64,000 nucleotides of DNA from JBLMZI01 sp050258755 (GCA_050258755.1 JBLMZI010000005.1:124001-188000), one strand, 5' to 3'. Shown: positions 17,520-26,263, counted from the stretch's first letter. Made by a program: numbers and translations. Notes: generated by a model from the sequence alone, not told the origin.

Positions 17520-20288
17520 ATGCAGCGATCGTCATATAAGAAAGCGGAAATCGTCTGGATCGATGACGTCTTCGGCCTTGAGGAAATGACCCGCCGCCTG
17601 GATTCCGGCATCAATTTCTGGGAAGAGATGTTCGGCGCTCCGGAAAAAATCTACCGCCTGATGAACATAAAAATCAAACTGATCACCAATTACAGCGATG
17701 CGATCAGCTACATCAACTCCTTGTCCCAAAATCGTTCAACGTATTACTATTTCATCGTCGACTTGACCCTCCCTAAAAACCTCGATGATTTACGAAAGAA
17801 GGAAGCCTATCCGTCCTACGGCAAAAAGATTGGCAAAAAACTTGTGGACAAGGGTTTCGCGTTTTCATTTCTGACCAGCGCCAGCGAATTGGGATCACTC
17901 CGGGCTGAAGAAAAGGATCTGTTACTGGCCGATTTTCACATCAAGGAATACCACAAAAGCCTATCCCTGCCGGATTCTCTGAAAAACAAATTATTGTTCC
18001 ACCTGCAGTCACATATCAACTGGATCAACATCAAAGAGAATTTTTTCACCAAAATCAGTGAATCGTCTAACATCAGCAATAACCAGGAAGAGGCTTTTGA
18101 GTACTTCCCGTATCTCGACGCATACAAGGATTTTGTTAATATTGCCGAATTCAACGAGTTGGACTTGAGCCATCCGATCTTTATCAAGAGCCATCTCTTC
18201 AACAACAAATACTATGAGCAGCAGTGCGTGCTTCTGCTGTTGTCCGAAACGTTCCATGTCAACCGGTACCGGAAACTGGACGTGCATTATATCGACTTAT
18301 CGTTAAGCGATCCCGGTGAAAGCGATATCCGGATGAACGAGTTCTATGCCCAATTCAAGGACAAAATTGACAAAGACGTCATCTGGATCATCAAGCTGGC
18401 CTTGCTCGACAAGAAACACTTCAAGCAGCTGCAGGAAACGCTGAGAAACCAGAAATGCATTTTCATCGTGAACGACGAAGAATATGAAAGCTATCTTGAA
18501 CAGGTGAACTCCAGCTACGGACTGTCCGAGCTGCCGTACTTCAAAGACGATGACTACATCCAGAAAAAGAACCTGCTGGACCACATTCTTAACCTAAAAA
18601 TCGAGGAAAAACTGGCCGACCGTGAGATTGAGGTCGCGTCCATTTACCAGGAGCACCCGGAACTGCTGATGGATGTTCAGGCTTATATCGCCTTAATCAA
18701 TCCCGCATTCGGGATTCAGGAGCTGTCAGACTCGTATGAAATGGTCGAGTGGGTGGTCAAGCTGTTTAATCGGCTCGAGAAAGAGATCGTGGTCAACATG
18801 GTCCACAACCGGCCGATTTCCTATGACAAACTGATCGGGAAAGAAATCCTGGAAAATTTGCAGAAGGCGCATTTGCAGCGGATAAAGGAAGAAAGCGCGG
18901 CTTACTGGCTGAAGACGTCCTGGGGTTTTCCGCATGGGGTCTCGATTGATAAATACGGGCTTTCAACCGAGGCGAATGATGCGTGGGAAATGAACTCGCT
19001 GCGGATTTTATCCCATCTGCTGACTGATCTGGACGGTACCCGGAATGAGACCCTGCGCAACCTGAAAGAGATTTTCCGCCATGAATACATTCGGACGATT
19101 GTCGATGAAAAGGACCGCCGGAAAGTCTCCAAAGAGGTCGACACCATGATCAAATGGCCGCACCGTGAATACCCGATGCCGTCGATCCTGCATAAGAAGT
19201 TTGAAGAAGACAATAAACACCTGTGGTTTAACCATACCAAGCTGAACTATGTGAGCTACTCCCGGAAACTATCGCTGTATTTCCGTCAGCTCGACCTTTA
19301 CCTGGACTATTACGACATTGTCCTGGAGTTCATCCACAATACCTACCAGATGCTCCCCAGGATTTCACATCGGTTTATTGAAATGGCGCTTGGCGACATC
19401 ACTGAGAAGAAGTTCTCCGCGAAAGACAGTGAGTTCAAGGAGGAGTTCAAGAAATACCTGTACGGCATGCTGAGTATCTCTCTGATTTTTACCGAAATAA
19501 TCGAGAAAAACGAAATATCGGATATCGAGTTTTTCCATTCGCAGGATGCGACCGACCTGGCTTCTTATGGACCCAAGCTGCAGCAGTTGCGAAACACCCA
19601 CAAAAAGATCAAGGTGTTTGATTTGAACGCTGAAGCGTTTGTATCAAACCGCTTGTTCCGGAATGCCGATCTGAGCGCGCTGCGGCATGAGGTTTTTCAC
19701 TTGGCCGAAACCAATGTCAACCAGATCAGCACAGACTTCAAGCGCGTGATAGAGGGTCTGGATGTTTCCCACAACACGCTCACTGATTTTCTTGAAGCTG
19801 TGGAACACGACAAAATGATGGAGATCGATCAGAAATACGTGAACCGCAAGGACAAGTACGATGAGACCGGCCCATATAACACAAACATCTATACTACGCT
19901 GTTGGATACCCGGTTAAAGCAGTATTCCCGGTGGGGAGAGTTCGTCAATCATTTTGATTTTCCATTTGATATTCTGAAGTATATGGACACCCTGCTGCAT
20001 TTCAACCTGATGGTGGAAACGCGCAACAAAGCGCTGGAGCACAACGTCGAGAATTTTGACCATGACCTGCTGTATGAGAGCTTTATCTTTACCTATGAAA
20101 GCCTGTGGCTGCAATACCAGTACATTATCTCCTGCATTGATGAGAAAAATGATGTACAATCATTCAAAACGAATTTTGTAAAACTGGAGAATCACATTCA
20201 GACCAAGCGGCTGAATCCGGATGTTACCGGGATGTCGAAACGGTCTGACTTTAACACCCGGATCGACAGTTTTTACAAGGTCGAGTGA
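17520..20288 (+). CDS. Receiver-domain protein with large unknown output region
   Basis: 922 residues from ATG at 17520, 8 nt after GGAGG inside the end of the previous gene; an in-frame GTG at 17511 overlaps the RBS and is less likely. Residues about 9-150 look like a receiver domain: EIVWIDD, phospho-acceptor region YYFIVDLTLP (about 77), FSFLTSAS and FHIKEYHKSL carrying the conserved Lys. The remaining 770 residues are helical and unassigned, with a His-containing helix LRHEVFHLAETNVNQI at about 720. It is coupled to the hybrid kinase upstream and overlaps the radical SAM gene by 4 bp. It is probably the partner that receives phosphate from the kinase; its output is unknown. Confidence 0.72.
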   Translation: MQRSSYKKAEIVWIDDVFGLEEMTRRLDSGINFWEEMFGAPEKIYRLMNIKIKLITNYSDAISYINSLSQNRSTYYYFIVDLTLPKNLDDLRKKEAYPSYGKKIGKKLVDKGFAFSFLTSASELGSLRAEEKDLLLADFHIKEYHKSLSLPDSLKNKLLFHLQSHINWINIKENFFTKISESSNISNNQEEAFEYFPYLDAYKDFVNIAEFNELDLSHPIFIKSHLFNNKYYEQQCVLLLLSETFHVNRYRKLDVHYIDLSLSDPGESDIRMNEFYAQFKDKIDKDVIWIIKLALLDKKHFKQLQETLRNQKCIFIVNDEEYESYLEQVNSSYGLSELPYFKDDDYIQKKNLLDHILNLKIEEKLADREIEVASIYQEHPELLMDVQAYIALINPAFGIQELSDSYEMVEWVVKLFNRLEKEIVVNMVHNRPISYDKLIGKEILENLQKAHLQRIKEESAAYWLKTSWGFPHGVSIDKYGLSTEANDAWEMNSLRILSHLLTDLDGTRNETLRNLKEIFRHEYIRTIVDEKDRRKVSKEVDTMIKWPHREYPMPSILHKKFEEDNKHLWFNHTKLNYVSYSRKLSLYFRQLDLYLDYYDIVLEFIHNTYQMLPRISHRFIEMALGDITEKKFSAKDSEFKEEFKKYLYGMLSISLIFTEIIEKNEISDIEFFHSQDATDLASYGPKLQQLRNTHKKIKVFDLNAEAFVSNRLFRNADLSALRHEVFHLAETNVNQISTDFKRVIEGLDVSHNTLTDFLEAVEHDKMMEIDQKYVNRKDKYDETGPYNTNIYTTLLDTRLKQYSRWGEFVNHFDFPFDILKYMDTLLHFNLMVETRNKALEHNVENFDHDLLYESFIFTYESLWLQYQYIISCIDEKNDVQSFKTNFVKLENHIQTKRLNPDVTGMSKRSDFNTRIDSFYKVE

Positions 20289-21793
20289 ATGAGGGAAGCA
20301 GTTTGGAAGTCAATATCGATCTGGACCTGCTGAAGCAAGAACTGGCCCTGAACAACCTGTCCATTGCCATTAATCTGGATTCGTACCCGAAAGATATCGT
20401 TCTTGACTTGCTGTCAATCGAAACGATCGTCAATAATACCTATCAACTGGTTCGGCAGCAGGTCATGGAGACGGACAGCCGAAAACAGGTTGACCGGATT
20501 CTCAGTGTCGAAGATTATCTCACCATTGTTGTGAAGGATTATCTGATCGATTTGCGGAATCACCAGCTTTCCTTGGAAGCCGATACCGAATTCTACCTTG
20601 CGGTCGTTTTCCTGACTGCCTATCTTTCAAAGCTGAGCAGCAACTATTTTAACTTCTACACAATCATCAAAGAGAACATTCCAAGCCTGGAGGCCTATTT
20701 TCGGGACACGCGATCCTTTGTCGCTTCCAGCGATCTTCGCGGGCTTCTCTACACAACTGCAAAAAAGTATTTGAACCTCGCCCTGTACGACAGGCATTTT
20801 CGGTACAAGAGCCCTCATTATCTCTATGCCCCCCCAAAAGTAGGCAAAGAATGGATTCAGCAGTATCGAAAAGAAAACGAGCCGGTTTGCTTCTGGTTTT
20901 ATGAAACCTCACACGGCACGGGCTTGTTTATGGTCTTATACGGCATGAAATGCCGATATCGCCAGTGCGCCGGCTGCAGCCTTCATGAACTGGGCGCGGA
21001 AACTCGGCTGCCTTCCCAGGAAGCCATTTACCGCCAGATCGACTCCATACTGGAACAATCAATCAGCCACGGCGAGCGGAATCTGATTACCGAGGTTATC
21101 CTCAGCAACAACGGCAATATGCTCGATGATGTGACCATGCCAACCCTTTCACTGCTTTACATCGTGGATCAATGTATCGTCAAACTGCCGGCCTTGAAGA
21201 AAATCACGCTCGAATCGCGCCTGGAATACATCGACGAGGCCAGATTGCGCATTCTGAAAGAAACCATTCAGGCAAGCCGGGACGGTATCGAGATCGAGCT
21301 CGCTGTTGGGCTGGAAATCTTCGATGAATATTACCGGAATCATTTCTACAAAAAAGGGATTCGCCTTGAAACCTTCGAGGAACGGATCGCACTCTTTCCG
21401 AAATATGGGCTTTCGGTCCGGGTTTACATGATGTTTAAAGCGTGCCCCGGCATGCGTGTCGAGGAAGCGATCGAAGATATTAACAAAGCGTCCCGCTACT
21501 TTGCCGAGGTCGCCCGGAACCGCGGCATGAATATCACCCTGCATATCAGCCCGACATTTGTTGCCAAGGGCTCTCTGCTGGAAGATCTATACGGCCAGGG
21601 GAAATACCATCCTCCGGGACTTCAGGATATCGAACGGCTGCTGCAGAACCTGGCCGTCTATGATGAGCTGACCTACTACATCAGCCTGAATGACGAAGGC
21701 CTGTCATCATGCACTCTTGATGGCGACTTTTACGAGTATGTCCGGATTAAGAATGCGATAGAGCGGTTCAATATTTACCGGAAGACCGACTAA
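20285..21793 (+). CDS. Radical SAM enzyme with CX4CX2C motif (Elp3/RaSEA-like)
   Basis: 502 residues starting at GTG 20285 in a GTGA overlap with the preceding stop. Cys223, Cys228 and Cys231 in KCRYRQCAGC give CX4CX2C, a variant of the usual CX3CX2C [4Fe-4S]/SAM motif. Around it, LFMVLYGMKC, KKITLESRLEYI and IELAVGLEIFDEYYR resemble the TIGR01210/Elp3/archaeosine-synthase (RaSEA) type, whose members act on tRNA. The first 200 residues are an unassigned helical region. The presence of SAM chemistry next to a two-component pair and a DHH/CorA-like protein is unusual. Substrate is unknown; tRNA or a nucleotide signal are guesses. Confidence 0.8.
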   Translation: MNEGSSLEVNIDLDLLKQELALNNLSIAINLDSYPKDIVLDLLSIETIVNNTYQLVRQQVMETDSRKQVDRILSVEDYLTIVVKDYLIDLRNHQLSLEADTEFYLAVVFLTAYLSKLSSNYFNFYTIIKENIPSLEAYFRDTRSFVASSDLRGLLYTTAKKYLNLALYDRHFRYKSPHYLYAPPKVGKEWIQQYRKENEPVCFWFYETSHGTGLFMVLYGMKCRYRQCAGCSLHELGAETRLPSQEAIYRQIDSILEQSISHGERNLITEVILSNNGNMLDDVTMPTLSLLYIVDQCIVKLPALKKITLESRLEYIDEARLRILKETIQASRDGIEIELAVGLEIFDEYYRNHFYKKGIRLETFEERIALFPKYGLSVRVYMMFKACPGMRVEEAIEDINKASRYFAEVARNRGMNITLHISPTFVAKGSLLEDLYGQGKYHPPGLQDIERLLQNLAVYDELTYYISLNDEGLSSCTLDGDFYEYVRIKNAIERFNIYRKTD

Positions 21794-22171
21794 GCCGTCT
21801 CAAGCACCTGCCAGTAACCCATCTTTCCGCAAAGCGGACCCGCCATGACTTCTTTGCCCTTGTTTCCCATCCGGTTAACACGCGAAATAATAGATTTCTT
21901 TTTAAATTATTCCGGCTAGTCCTACACGCCGCCTCCTGTTTTTGGGCGTTATCACGGATTCTCTTGGTTTCGCCGGCGCTCCCTGCGAATATCGTCCAGG
22001 AAGGACATTATTGTCCCGGTGACGAAGTTGGTTAGTGATCTTTGCTGTGGCGAAGGCCGGAGAAGAGCCGGTCCTTGGGCGGTTATCCACCGCCCTTTTT
22101 GCCGTGTGCGATCATCTGGCCGTTTTGCCATTGACGTTTTTCGGATGCGCAGTGGACGGAGGGAAAGCGAA
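21794..22171. other. Intergenic region between radical SAM gene and pflB
   Basis: 378 bp without a convincing gene. It contains an AATAAT/ATTATT inverted repeat near 21888-21915, a GGCCGG...CCGGTCC hairpin near 22055-22073, and a clear terminator at 22077-22100. A minus-strand frame of 96 codons (21952-22242) is not supported. Confidence 0.5.
22077..22100 (+). terminator. Terminator or attenuator upstream of pflB
   Basis: GGGCGGT pairs with ACCGCCC around TATCC and is followed by TTTTT. It lies 72 bp before pflB and 284 bp after the radical SAM gene. It either ends the upstream operon or acts as an attenuator in a pflB leader. The preceding hairpin could be an alternative structure. Confidence 0.7.
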
Positions 22172-24403
22172 ATGAAATCAAAGGAATGGAAGGGTTTTGT
22201 GCGGGGGCCCTGGTGTGAGGAAGTCGATGTCCGGGACTTCATTCAGCGAAACTACAAACCGCACAGCGGCGATGAAAGTTTCCTCGCCGAACCGACCGAG
22301 CGGACCCGGGTGCTCTGGGACCGGGCGAAAGAACTGCTGGCTGAGGAAAGAAGCCGCGGGGGCGTGTATGCGGTCGACCCGCACACGATCTCAACGATCA
22401 CGGCCCACGGACCCGGCTATATCGAGCAGCCGCTGGAACTGATAGTCGGACTGCAGACCGATGAGCCGCTGAAGCGTGCCATCCTGCCGAACAACGGCCT
22501 GCGCATGGTCGAACAGGCCTTATCGGCTTATGGCTGCGCGGTTGATCCCACCGTAAAACTGATCTTCTCCCAGCACCGCAAGACCCATAACCAGGGCGTT
22601 TTTGACGCCTATACCCCGGAAATGCGGCTCACCCGCAAGGCCGGAATTATCACTGGTCTCCCGGATTCGTACGGGCGCGGCCGGATTATCGGCGACTACC
22701 GGCGGGTTGCGCTGTATGGCGTCGATTTCCTGGTTGAAGACAAGATTCACGCCTGGAACCAGATCGAACCCGAGGAAATGGATGAAAAGTCAATCCGGCA
22801 GCGCGAGGAGATCGCCGAGCAGGCGGCGGCGCTGCGGGAATTGAAGCAGATGGCGGCTTTGTACGGCTTTGAGATCGGCTGCCCGGCCGCGACTGCCCGA
22901 GAGGCGGTCCAGTGGGTCTATTTCGGCTATCTGGCCGCGATCAAGGAGCAGAATGGCGCCGCGATGAGTATCGGCCGGATTTCAACCTTCCTGGACGTGT
23001 ACATCGAACGGGACCTGAAAAATGGCGAGTTGACCGAAGCGGGCGCACAGGAACTGATCGACCAGCTGGTCATCAAACTGCGCATGGTCCGGTTCCTGCG
23101 GACCCCTGATTATAACCAGCTTTTTTCCGGCGATCCGGTCTGGGTGACCGAATCGATCGGCGGGATGGGCATCGACGGCCGGCCGCTGGTCACCCGAACC
23201 TCGTTCCGCTTCCTGCAAACCCTGACCAACCTGGGCCCCGCGCCCGAGCCCAATCTGACCGTGCTCTGGTCGGAACACCTGCCGGCGGCGTTTAAACGCT
23301 TCTGTGCCCGGGTCTCGATCGACTCCAGTTCCATTCAATACGAAAACGACGACCTGATGCGTTCCTACTGGGGCGATGACTATGCGATCGCCTGCTGTGT
23401 CTCGGCGATGCGGCTGGGCAAACAGATGCAGTTTTTCGGCGCCCGCGCCAATTTGGCCAAGGCATTGCTGTATGCCATCAACGGCGGGGTCGACGAGATC
23501 CTCGGGGTCCAGGTCGCCCCCAGCCTGAAACCGATTACCGGCGAATATCTCGATTACGACGAATTGTGGCAGCGGTTTGACGCCGTGCTCGACTGGCTGG
23601 CCAGGGTCTATGTCAACACCATGAACGTCATTCATGTCATGCACGATAAATACGCCTACGAACGGCTGGAACTGGCCCTGCACGATCAAGTGATCCACCG
23701 TACCATGGCCTTTGGCATTGCCGGATTGTCGGTGGTGGCGGACTCGTTCTCCGCGGTCAGGCACGCGCGGGTCAAGGTTATCCGGGACGAGCGCGGATTG
23801 GCCATGGATTTCGAGATCGAAGGCGAATACCCCGCGTTCGGCAACAGCGATCCAAGGGTGGATGACCTGGCGGTGACGGTGCAGAAGGCCTTTATGTCCA
23901 AACTGCAGAAGCACCCGACCTACCGGGGCGCGCAGCACACGCTGTCCATTCTCACGATCACGTCGAACGTAGTCTACGGCAAAAAAACCGGCAGCACCCC
24001 GGATGGCCGAAAAAGGGGCGAACCGTTCGCGCCCGGCGCCAACCCGATGCACGGGCGCGATCACCGCGGCGCGCTGGCCTCTATGCGTTCGGTGGCCCAG
24101 CTGCCTTATCAGCACGCGCTGGACGGCATTTCCTATACCTTTTCGATCGTTCCCGGCGCGCTGGGACACGAAGAAGACCGGGAACGCAATCTGGCGGCTC
24201 TGCTTGACGGGTATTTCGCCCAGGGCGGTCACCATATCAATGTCAACGTGCTGGACCGCGAAACCCTGGAACACGCCATGGAACACCCGGAACTGTACCC
24301 GCAGCTCACGGTTCGGGTTTCCGGCTATGCGGTGAATTTTATCAAGCTGACCCGCGAACAGCAGCTGGATGTGATCCGGCGCACCTTCCACCAGCGCATG
24401 TAG
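22172..24403 (+). CDS. pflB: Formate C-acetyltransferase (pyruvate formate-lyase)
   Basis: 743 residues, the usual length, from ATG at 22172 after GGAGGG. The active-site pair Cys408-Cys409 is in AIACCVSAMRLG and the radical-bearing glycine Gly718 is in RVSGYAVNF, 26 residues from the end. The protein converts pyruvate and CoA to acetyl-CoA and formate in the cytoplasm under anaerobic conditions, carrying a glycyl radical. The activating enzyme gene follows 87 bp downstream, as is common. It indicates a fermentative, oxygen-sensitive metabolism. Confidence 0.97.
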   Translation: MKSKEWKGFVRGPWCEEVDVRDFIQRNYKPHSGDESFLAEPTERTRVLWDRAKELLAEERSRGGVYAVDPHTISTITAHGPGYIEQPLELIVGLQTDEPLKRAILPNNGLRMVEQALSAYGCAVDPTVKLIFSQHRKTHNQGVFDAYTPEMRLTRKAGIITGLPDSYGRGRIIGDYRRVALYGVDFLVEDKIHAWNQIEPEEMDEKSIRQREEIAEQAAALRELKQMAALYGFEIGCPAATAREAVQWVYFGYLAAIKEQNGAAMSIGRISTFLDVYIERDLKNGELTEAGAQELIDQLVIKLRMVRFLRTPDYNQLFSGDPVWVTESIGGMGIDGRPLVTRTSFRFLQTLTNLGPAPEPNLTVLWSEHLPAAFKRFCARVSIDSSSIQYENDDLMRSYWGDDYAIACCVSAMRLGKQMQFFGARANLAKALLYAINGGVDEILGVQVAPSLKPITGEYLDYDELWQRFDAVLDWLARVYVNTMNVIHVMHDKYAYERLELALHDQVIHRTMAFGIAGLSVVADSFSAVRHARVKVIRDERGLAMDFEIEGEYPAFGNSDPRVDDLAVTVQKAFMSKLQKHPTYRGAQHTLSILTITSNVVYGKKTGSTPDGRKRGEPFAPGANPMHGRDHRGALASMRSVAQLPYQHALDGISYTFSIVPGALGHEEDRERNLAALLDGYFAQGGHHINVNVLDRETLEHAMEHPELYPQLTVRVSGYAVNFIKLTREQQLDVIRRTFHQRM

Positions 24404-24490
24404 CGCTGCCGCGCGCCCTTGCAGGGTGTGTGCCGTTCAATCGAGAAATAGGAAGGAAGGGGATACCGGTTGCTGCTTCAGGAGGTTGCC

Positions 24491-25231
24491 ATGCAGACCG
24501 AAGGCTATGTCCACTCCATCGAAACTTGCGGCACTTTGGACGGTCCCGGCGTGCGCTACGTGGTCTTCATGCAGGGATGTTCGATGGGCTGTGCCTTCTG
24601 TCATAACCCGGACACCTGGAAAATGCCGCTCGGCACGCTCACAAGCGTGGACGATCTGATGGAAGACATCCTGAATTACCTGTCGTTTTACCGATCTTCA
24701 GGCGGCGGGGTCACCATATCCGGCGGCGAACCGCTGCTGCAGGCTGATTTCCTGACCGTGCTGTTTCGCCGGCTGGCCCTGAACGGGATTCACCGCGCCC
24801 TGGATACCTGCGGTTTTTTCTCGGTGAACAAGGTCAAGCCGCTGCTGGCGGAAACCGATCTGGTCTTAATGTCCATCAAGCACGCCAATCTGCTCAAACA
24901 CTTCGAACTGACCGGAAAATCAAACGAACTTCCGCTGAAATTCGCGGCTTACCTGACCGAAATCGAAAAACCGGTCTGGCTCCGCTATGTCATCATTCCC
25001 GGGGTCACCGACTCGCCCCAGGATCTCCGGTCGCTGGCTGAACTGGTCAAAACAATGCCCAATGCCGAGCGACTGGAACTCCTGCCGTACAACGATCTCG
25101 GGGAACAAAAATGGATCGATCTCGGTCTGGAATACCGCCTGGCGGGGGTAGAGCCGCCGGGACCGGAAAGAATGCAGGAAAGCAGCCGGATTCTATCCGA
25201 GCTGCTGCCCGATCTGAAGATAACCGGCTAG
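24491..25231 (+). CDS. pflA: Pyruvate formate-lyase activating enzyme
   Basis: 246 residues from ATG at 24491, 5 nt after AGGAGG. Cys30, Cys34 and Cys37 in GCSMGCAFCHN form the CX3CX2C radical SAM cluster site, and GGGVTISGGEPLLQ is the SAM-binding GGE region. It uses SAM to install the glycyl radical on PflB encoded just upstream. Length and motifs are standard for PflA. Confidence 0.96.
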   Translation: MQTEGYVHSIETCGTLDGPGVRYVVFMQGCSMGCAFCHNPDTWKMPLGTLTSVDDLMEDILNYLSFYRSSGGGVTISGGEPLLQADFLTVLFRRLALNGIHRALDTCGFFSVNKVKPLLAETDLVLMSIKHANLLKHFELTGKSNELPLKFAAYLTEIEKPVWLRYVIIPGVTDSPQDLRSLAELVKTMPNAERLELLPYNDLGEQKWIDLGLEYRLAGVEPPGPERMQESSRILSELLPDLKITG

Positions 25232-25260
25232 TTGAAAGGGATATGACGGTAAAAACGCAA

Positions 25261-25288
25261 CAGGGCTTCCGATTTCTCGGAAGCCCTG
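25261..25288. terminator. Bidirectional terminator between pflA and the XRE regulator
   Basis: CAGGGCTTCCGA and its perfect complement TCGGAAGCCCTG (25261-25288) lie between convergent genes. On the minus strand TTGCGTTTTT follows; on the plus strand the T content is low. The stem resembles the terminator at 10716-10746. Confidence 0.75.
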
Positions 25289-25325
25289 TTCGATCCCCAA
25301 ATTGTGATCACCCTTGTTTGGGCAG

Positions 25326-25571
25326 TCATCCATTTGCAGGGCTTTCACTGTCATCGACTAAATCGATAATCTCCCGAATATCATCAACACCCAGTGTATC
25401 GGCGATTTTTTCGATGTGTGCAAAATTGATGTTTTGACGTTTTTGATTGGACAGCTCACTGAGTGCCGCATGACGAATATCGGTTAACCTGGATAATTCC
25501 CGCAGGGATATGCCTTTCGCTTTCGTTAAATTCTTAATTCGAACAACGACCTTTTTGCCCACACGCGTCAC
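25326..25571 (-). CDS. XRE-family (Cro/C1-type) small regulator
   Basis: About 81 residues. A helix-turn-helix is clear: KGISLRELSRLTDIRHAALS followed by ELSNQKRQNINFAHIEKIAD and TLGVDDIREII, the usual Cro/C1 pattern. The frame is open far upstream, but no ATG is well placed; GTG at 25571 (VTRVGKK) is the likely start, and GTG at 25562 is an alternative. Two near-identical palindromes at 25598 and 25635 lie upstream, so it probably represses itself and the divergent small gene at 25698. Confidence 0.8.
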   Translation of the reverse strand: MTRVGKKVVVRIKNLTKAKGISLRELSRLTDIRHAALSELSNQKRQNINFAHIEKIADTLGVDDIREIIDLVDDSESPANG

Positions 25572-25597
25572 ATCCAATCTGGAAATATCTGTTGACT

Positions 25598-25611
25598 TAC
25601 GCTTAAACGTA
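25598..25611. promoter_or_regulatory. Palindromic operator candidate 1 for the XRE regulator
   Basis: TACGCTTAAACGTA matches the site at 25635 in 12 of 14 positions; the shared form is TACGCWTAARCGTA. It lies 27 bp upstream of the proposed start of the XRE gene. Confidence 0.55.
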
Positions 25612-25634
25612 ACATATGCTTCTAATAGAAACGG

Positions 25635-25648
25635 TACGCATAAGCGTA
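25635..25648. promoter_or_regulatory. Palindromic operator candidate 2 for the XRE regulator
   Basis: TACGCATAAGCGTA is a palindrome (TACGC-N4-GCGTA) 37 bp centre-to-centre from the first copy. A minus-strand -10-like TATTAG lies between the two copies, so both would flank the promoter of the XRE gene. Confidence 0.55.
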
Positions 25649-25697
25649 ATATGGCCAAAAAATACCTTGCTGATGCTGGGAAAGACGGGGGTTGCGG

Positions 25698-25949
25698 ATG
25701 GATCAAAACATTGATGTAGACCGGATGTTTTACGAAGAAGCCGTTCGGCGATTGGGGTACCGAGTTGCCGACTGGACCTTCAGGACGAGCCCTTCACTGT
25801 TTATAAAGAGCGATGGACACAGGGGCATGGGACGGCTCAACGGGGATGGCGGTCTTACGCTGGAAGCGGCCGTGATTGGGTTTATTATGTTCAGTCTTCC
25901 CAAGGAGTCGGAATACTGGGCCTATATCAATAATGCGGCAAGGCCTTGA
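25698..25949 (+). CDS. Small protein of unknown function divergent from XRE gene
   Basis: 83 residues from ATG at 25698, with GGGGG upstream. It starts MDQNIDVDRMFYEEAVRRLG and has a hydrophobic patch AAVIGFIMFSLPK near residues 59-71. No family recognised. It is divergently placed from the XRE regulator and shares its operator region, which suggests a regulated pair. Confidence 0.5.
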   Translation: MDQNIDVDRMFYEEAVRRLGYRVADWTFRTSPSLFIKSDGHRGMGRLNGDGGLTLEAAVIGFIMFSLPKESEYWAYINNAARP

Positions 25950-26058
25950 ATGATGAACCGGTGAAATGCAGGCGCGGACGGCAAAGCCCCTGGACGCATT
26001 TCTGAAGCGCTAAAACGGCATTGCAACACGGTTGCAGCATTTTAGGGTAGACATGAGA

Positions 26059-26091
26059 AAAGGACTTTCGGAAGATTTCCGAAAGTCCTTT
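26059..26091 (-). terminator. Terminator of tRNA-Pro
   Basis: A 15-bp perfect stem, AAAGGACTTTCGGAA and its complement, with a 3-nt loop. On the minus strand it ends in CCTTTTCTC and lies 9 bp past the tRNA 3' end. Confidence 0.85.
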
Positions 26092-26099
26092 GTTATCGA

Positions 26100-26177
26100 T
26101 GGTCGGAGTGACTGGATTCGAACCAGCGGCCTCTTGCACCCCAAGCAAGCGCTCTATCCAAGCTGAGCTACACCCCG
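26100..26177 (-). tRNA. tRNA-Pro (anticodon GGG)
   Basis: Read on the minus strand, the gene starts CGGGGTGTAGCTC and ends CACTCCGACCA, with the CCA encoded. Acceptor arms CGGGGTG/CACTCCG pair with one G-U. The D-arm is GCTC/GAGC, the anticodon stem CTTGC/GCAAG encloses loop TTGGGGT (anticodon GGG), and the T-arm holds GGTTCGAATCC. It reads CCC and CCU proline codons. Confidence 0.97.
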
Positions 26178-26263
26178 ATGTTCCGTTTTCGGCACAGCAT
26201 CTAGTATAACACGGGGCGGGGCGGGTGAGCAAGCACCGGGCGCGCGGCCGTGTTCTTGGGTGT

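Noticed and set aside
21952..22242. 96-codon minus-strand frame in the gap before pflB
   Set aside because: It overlaps the pflB start and the terminator, has low-complexity basic composition and no family resemblance.
22982..24391. 469-codon open frame on the minus strand
   Set aside because: It lies entirely antisense to pflB, whose product is unambiguous; the antisense frame is open because of GC-rich codon use.
10716..25288. Similar CAGGGCTTCC hairpins at 10716 and 25261 as attachment sites of an island
   Set aside because: Both are ordinary terminators placed at gene ends; the similarity is in the stem only and there is no integrase or tRNA junction.
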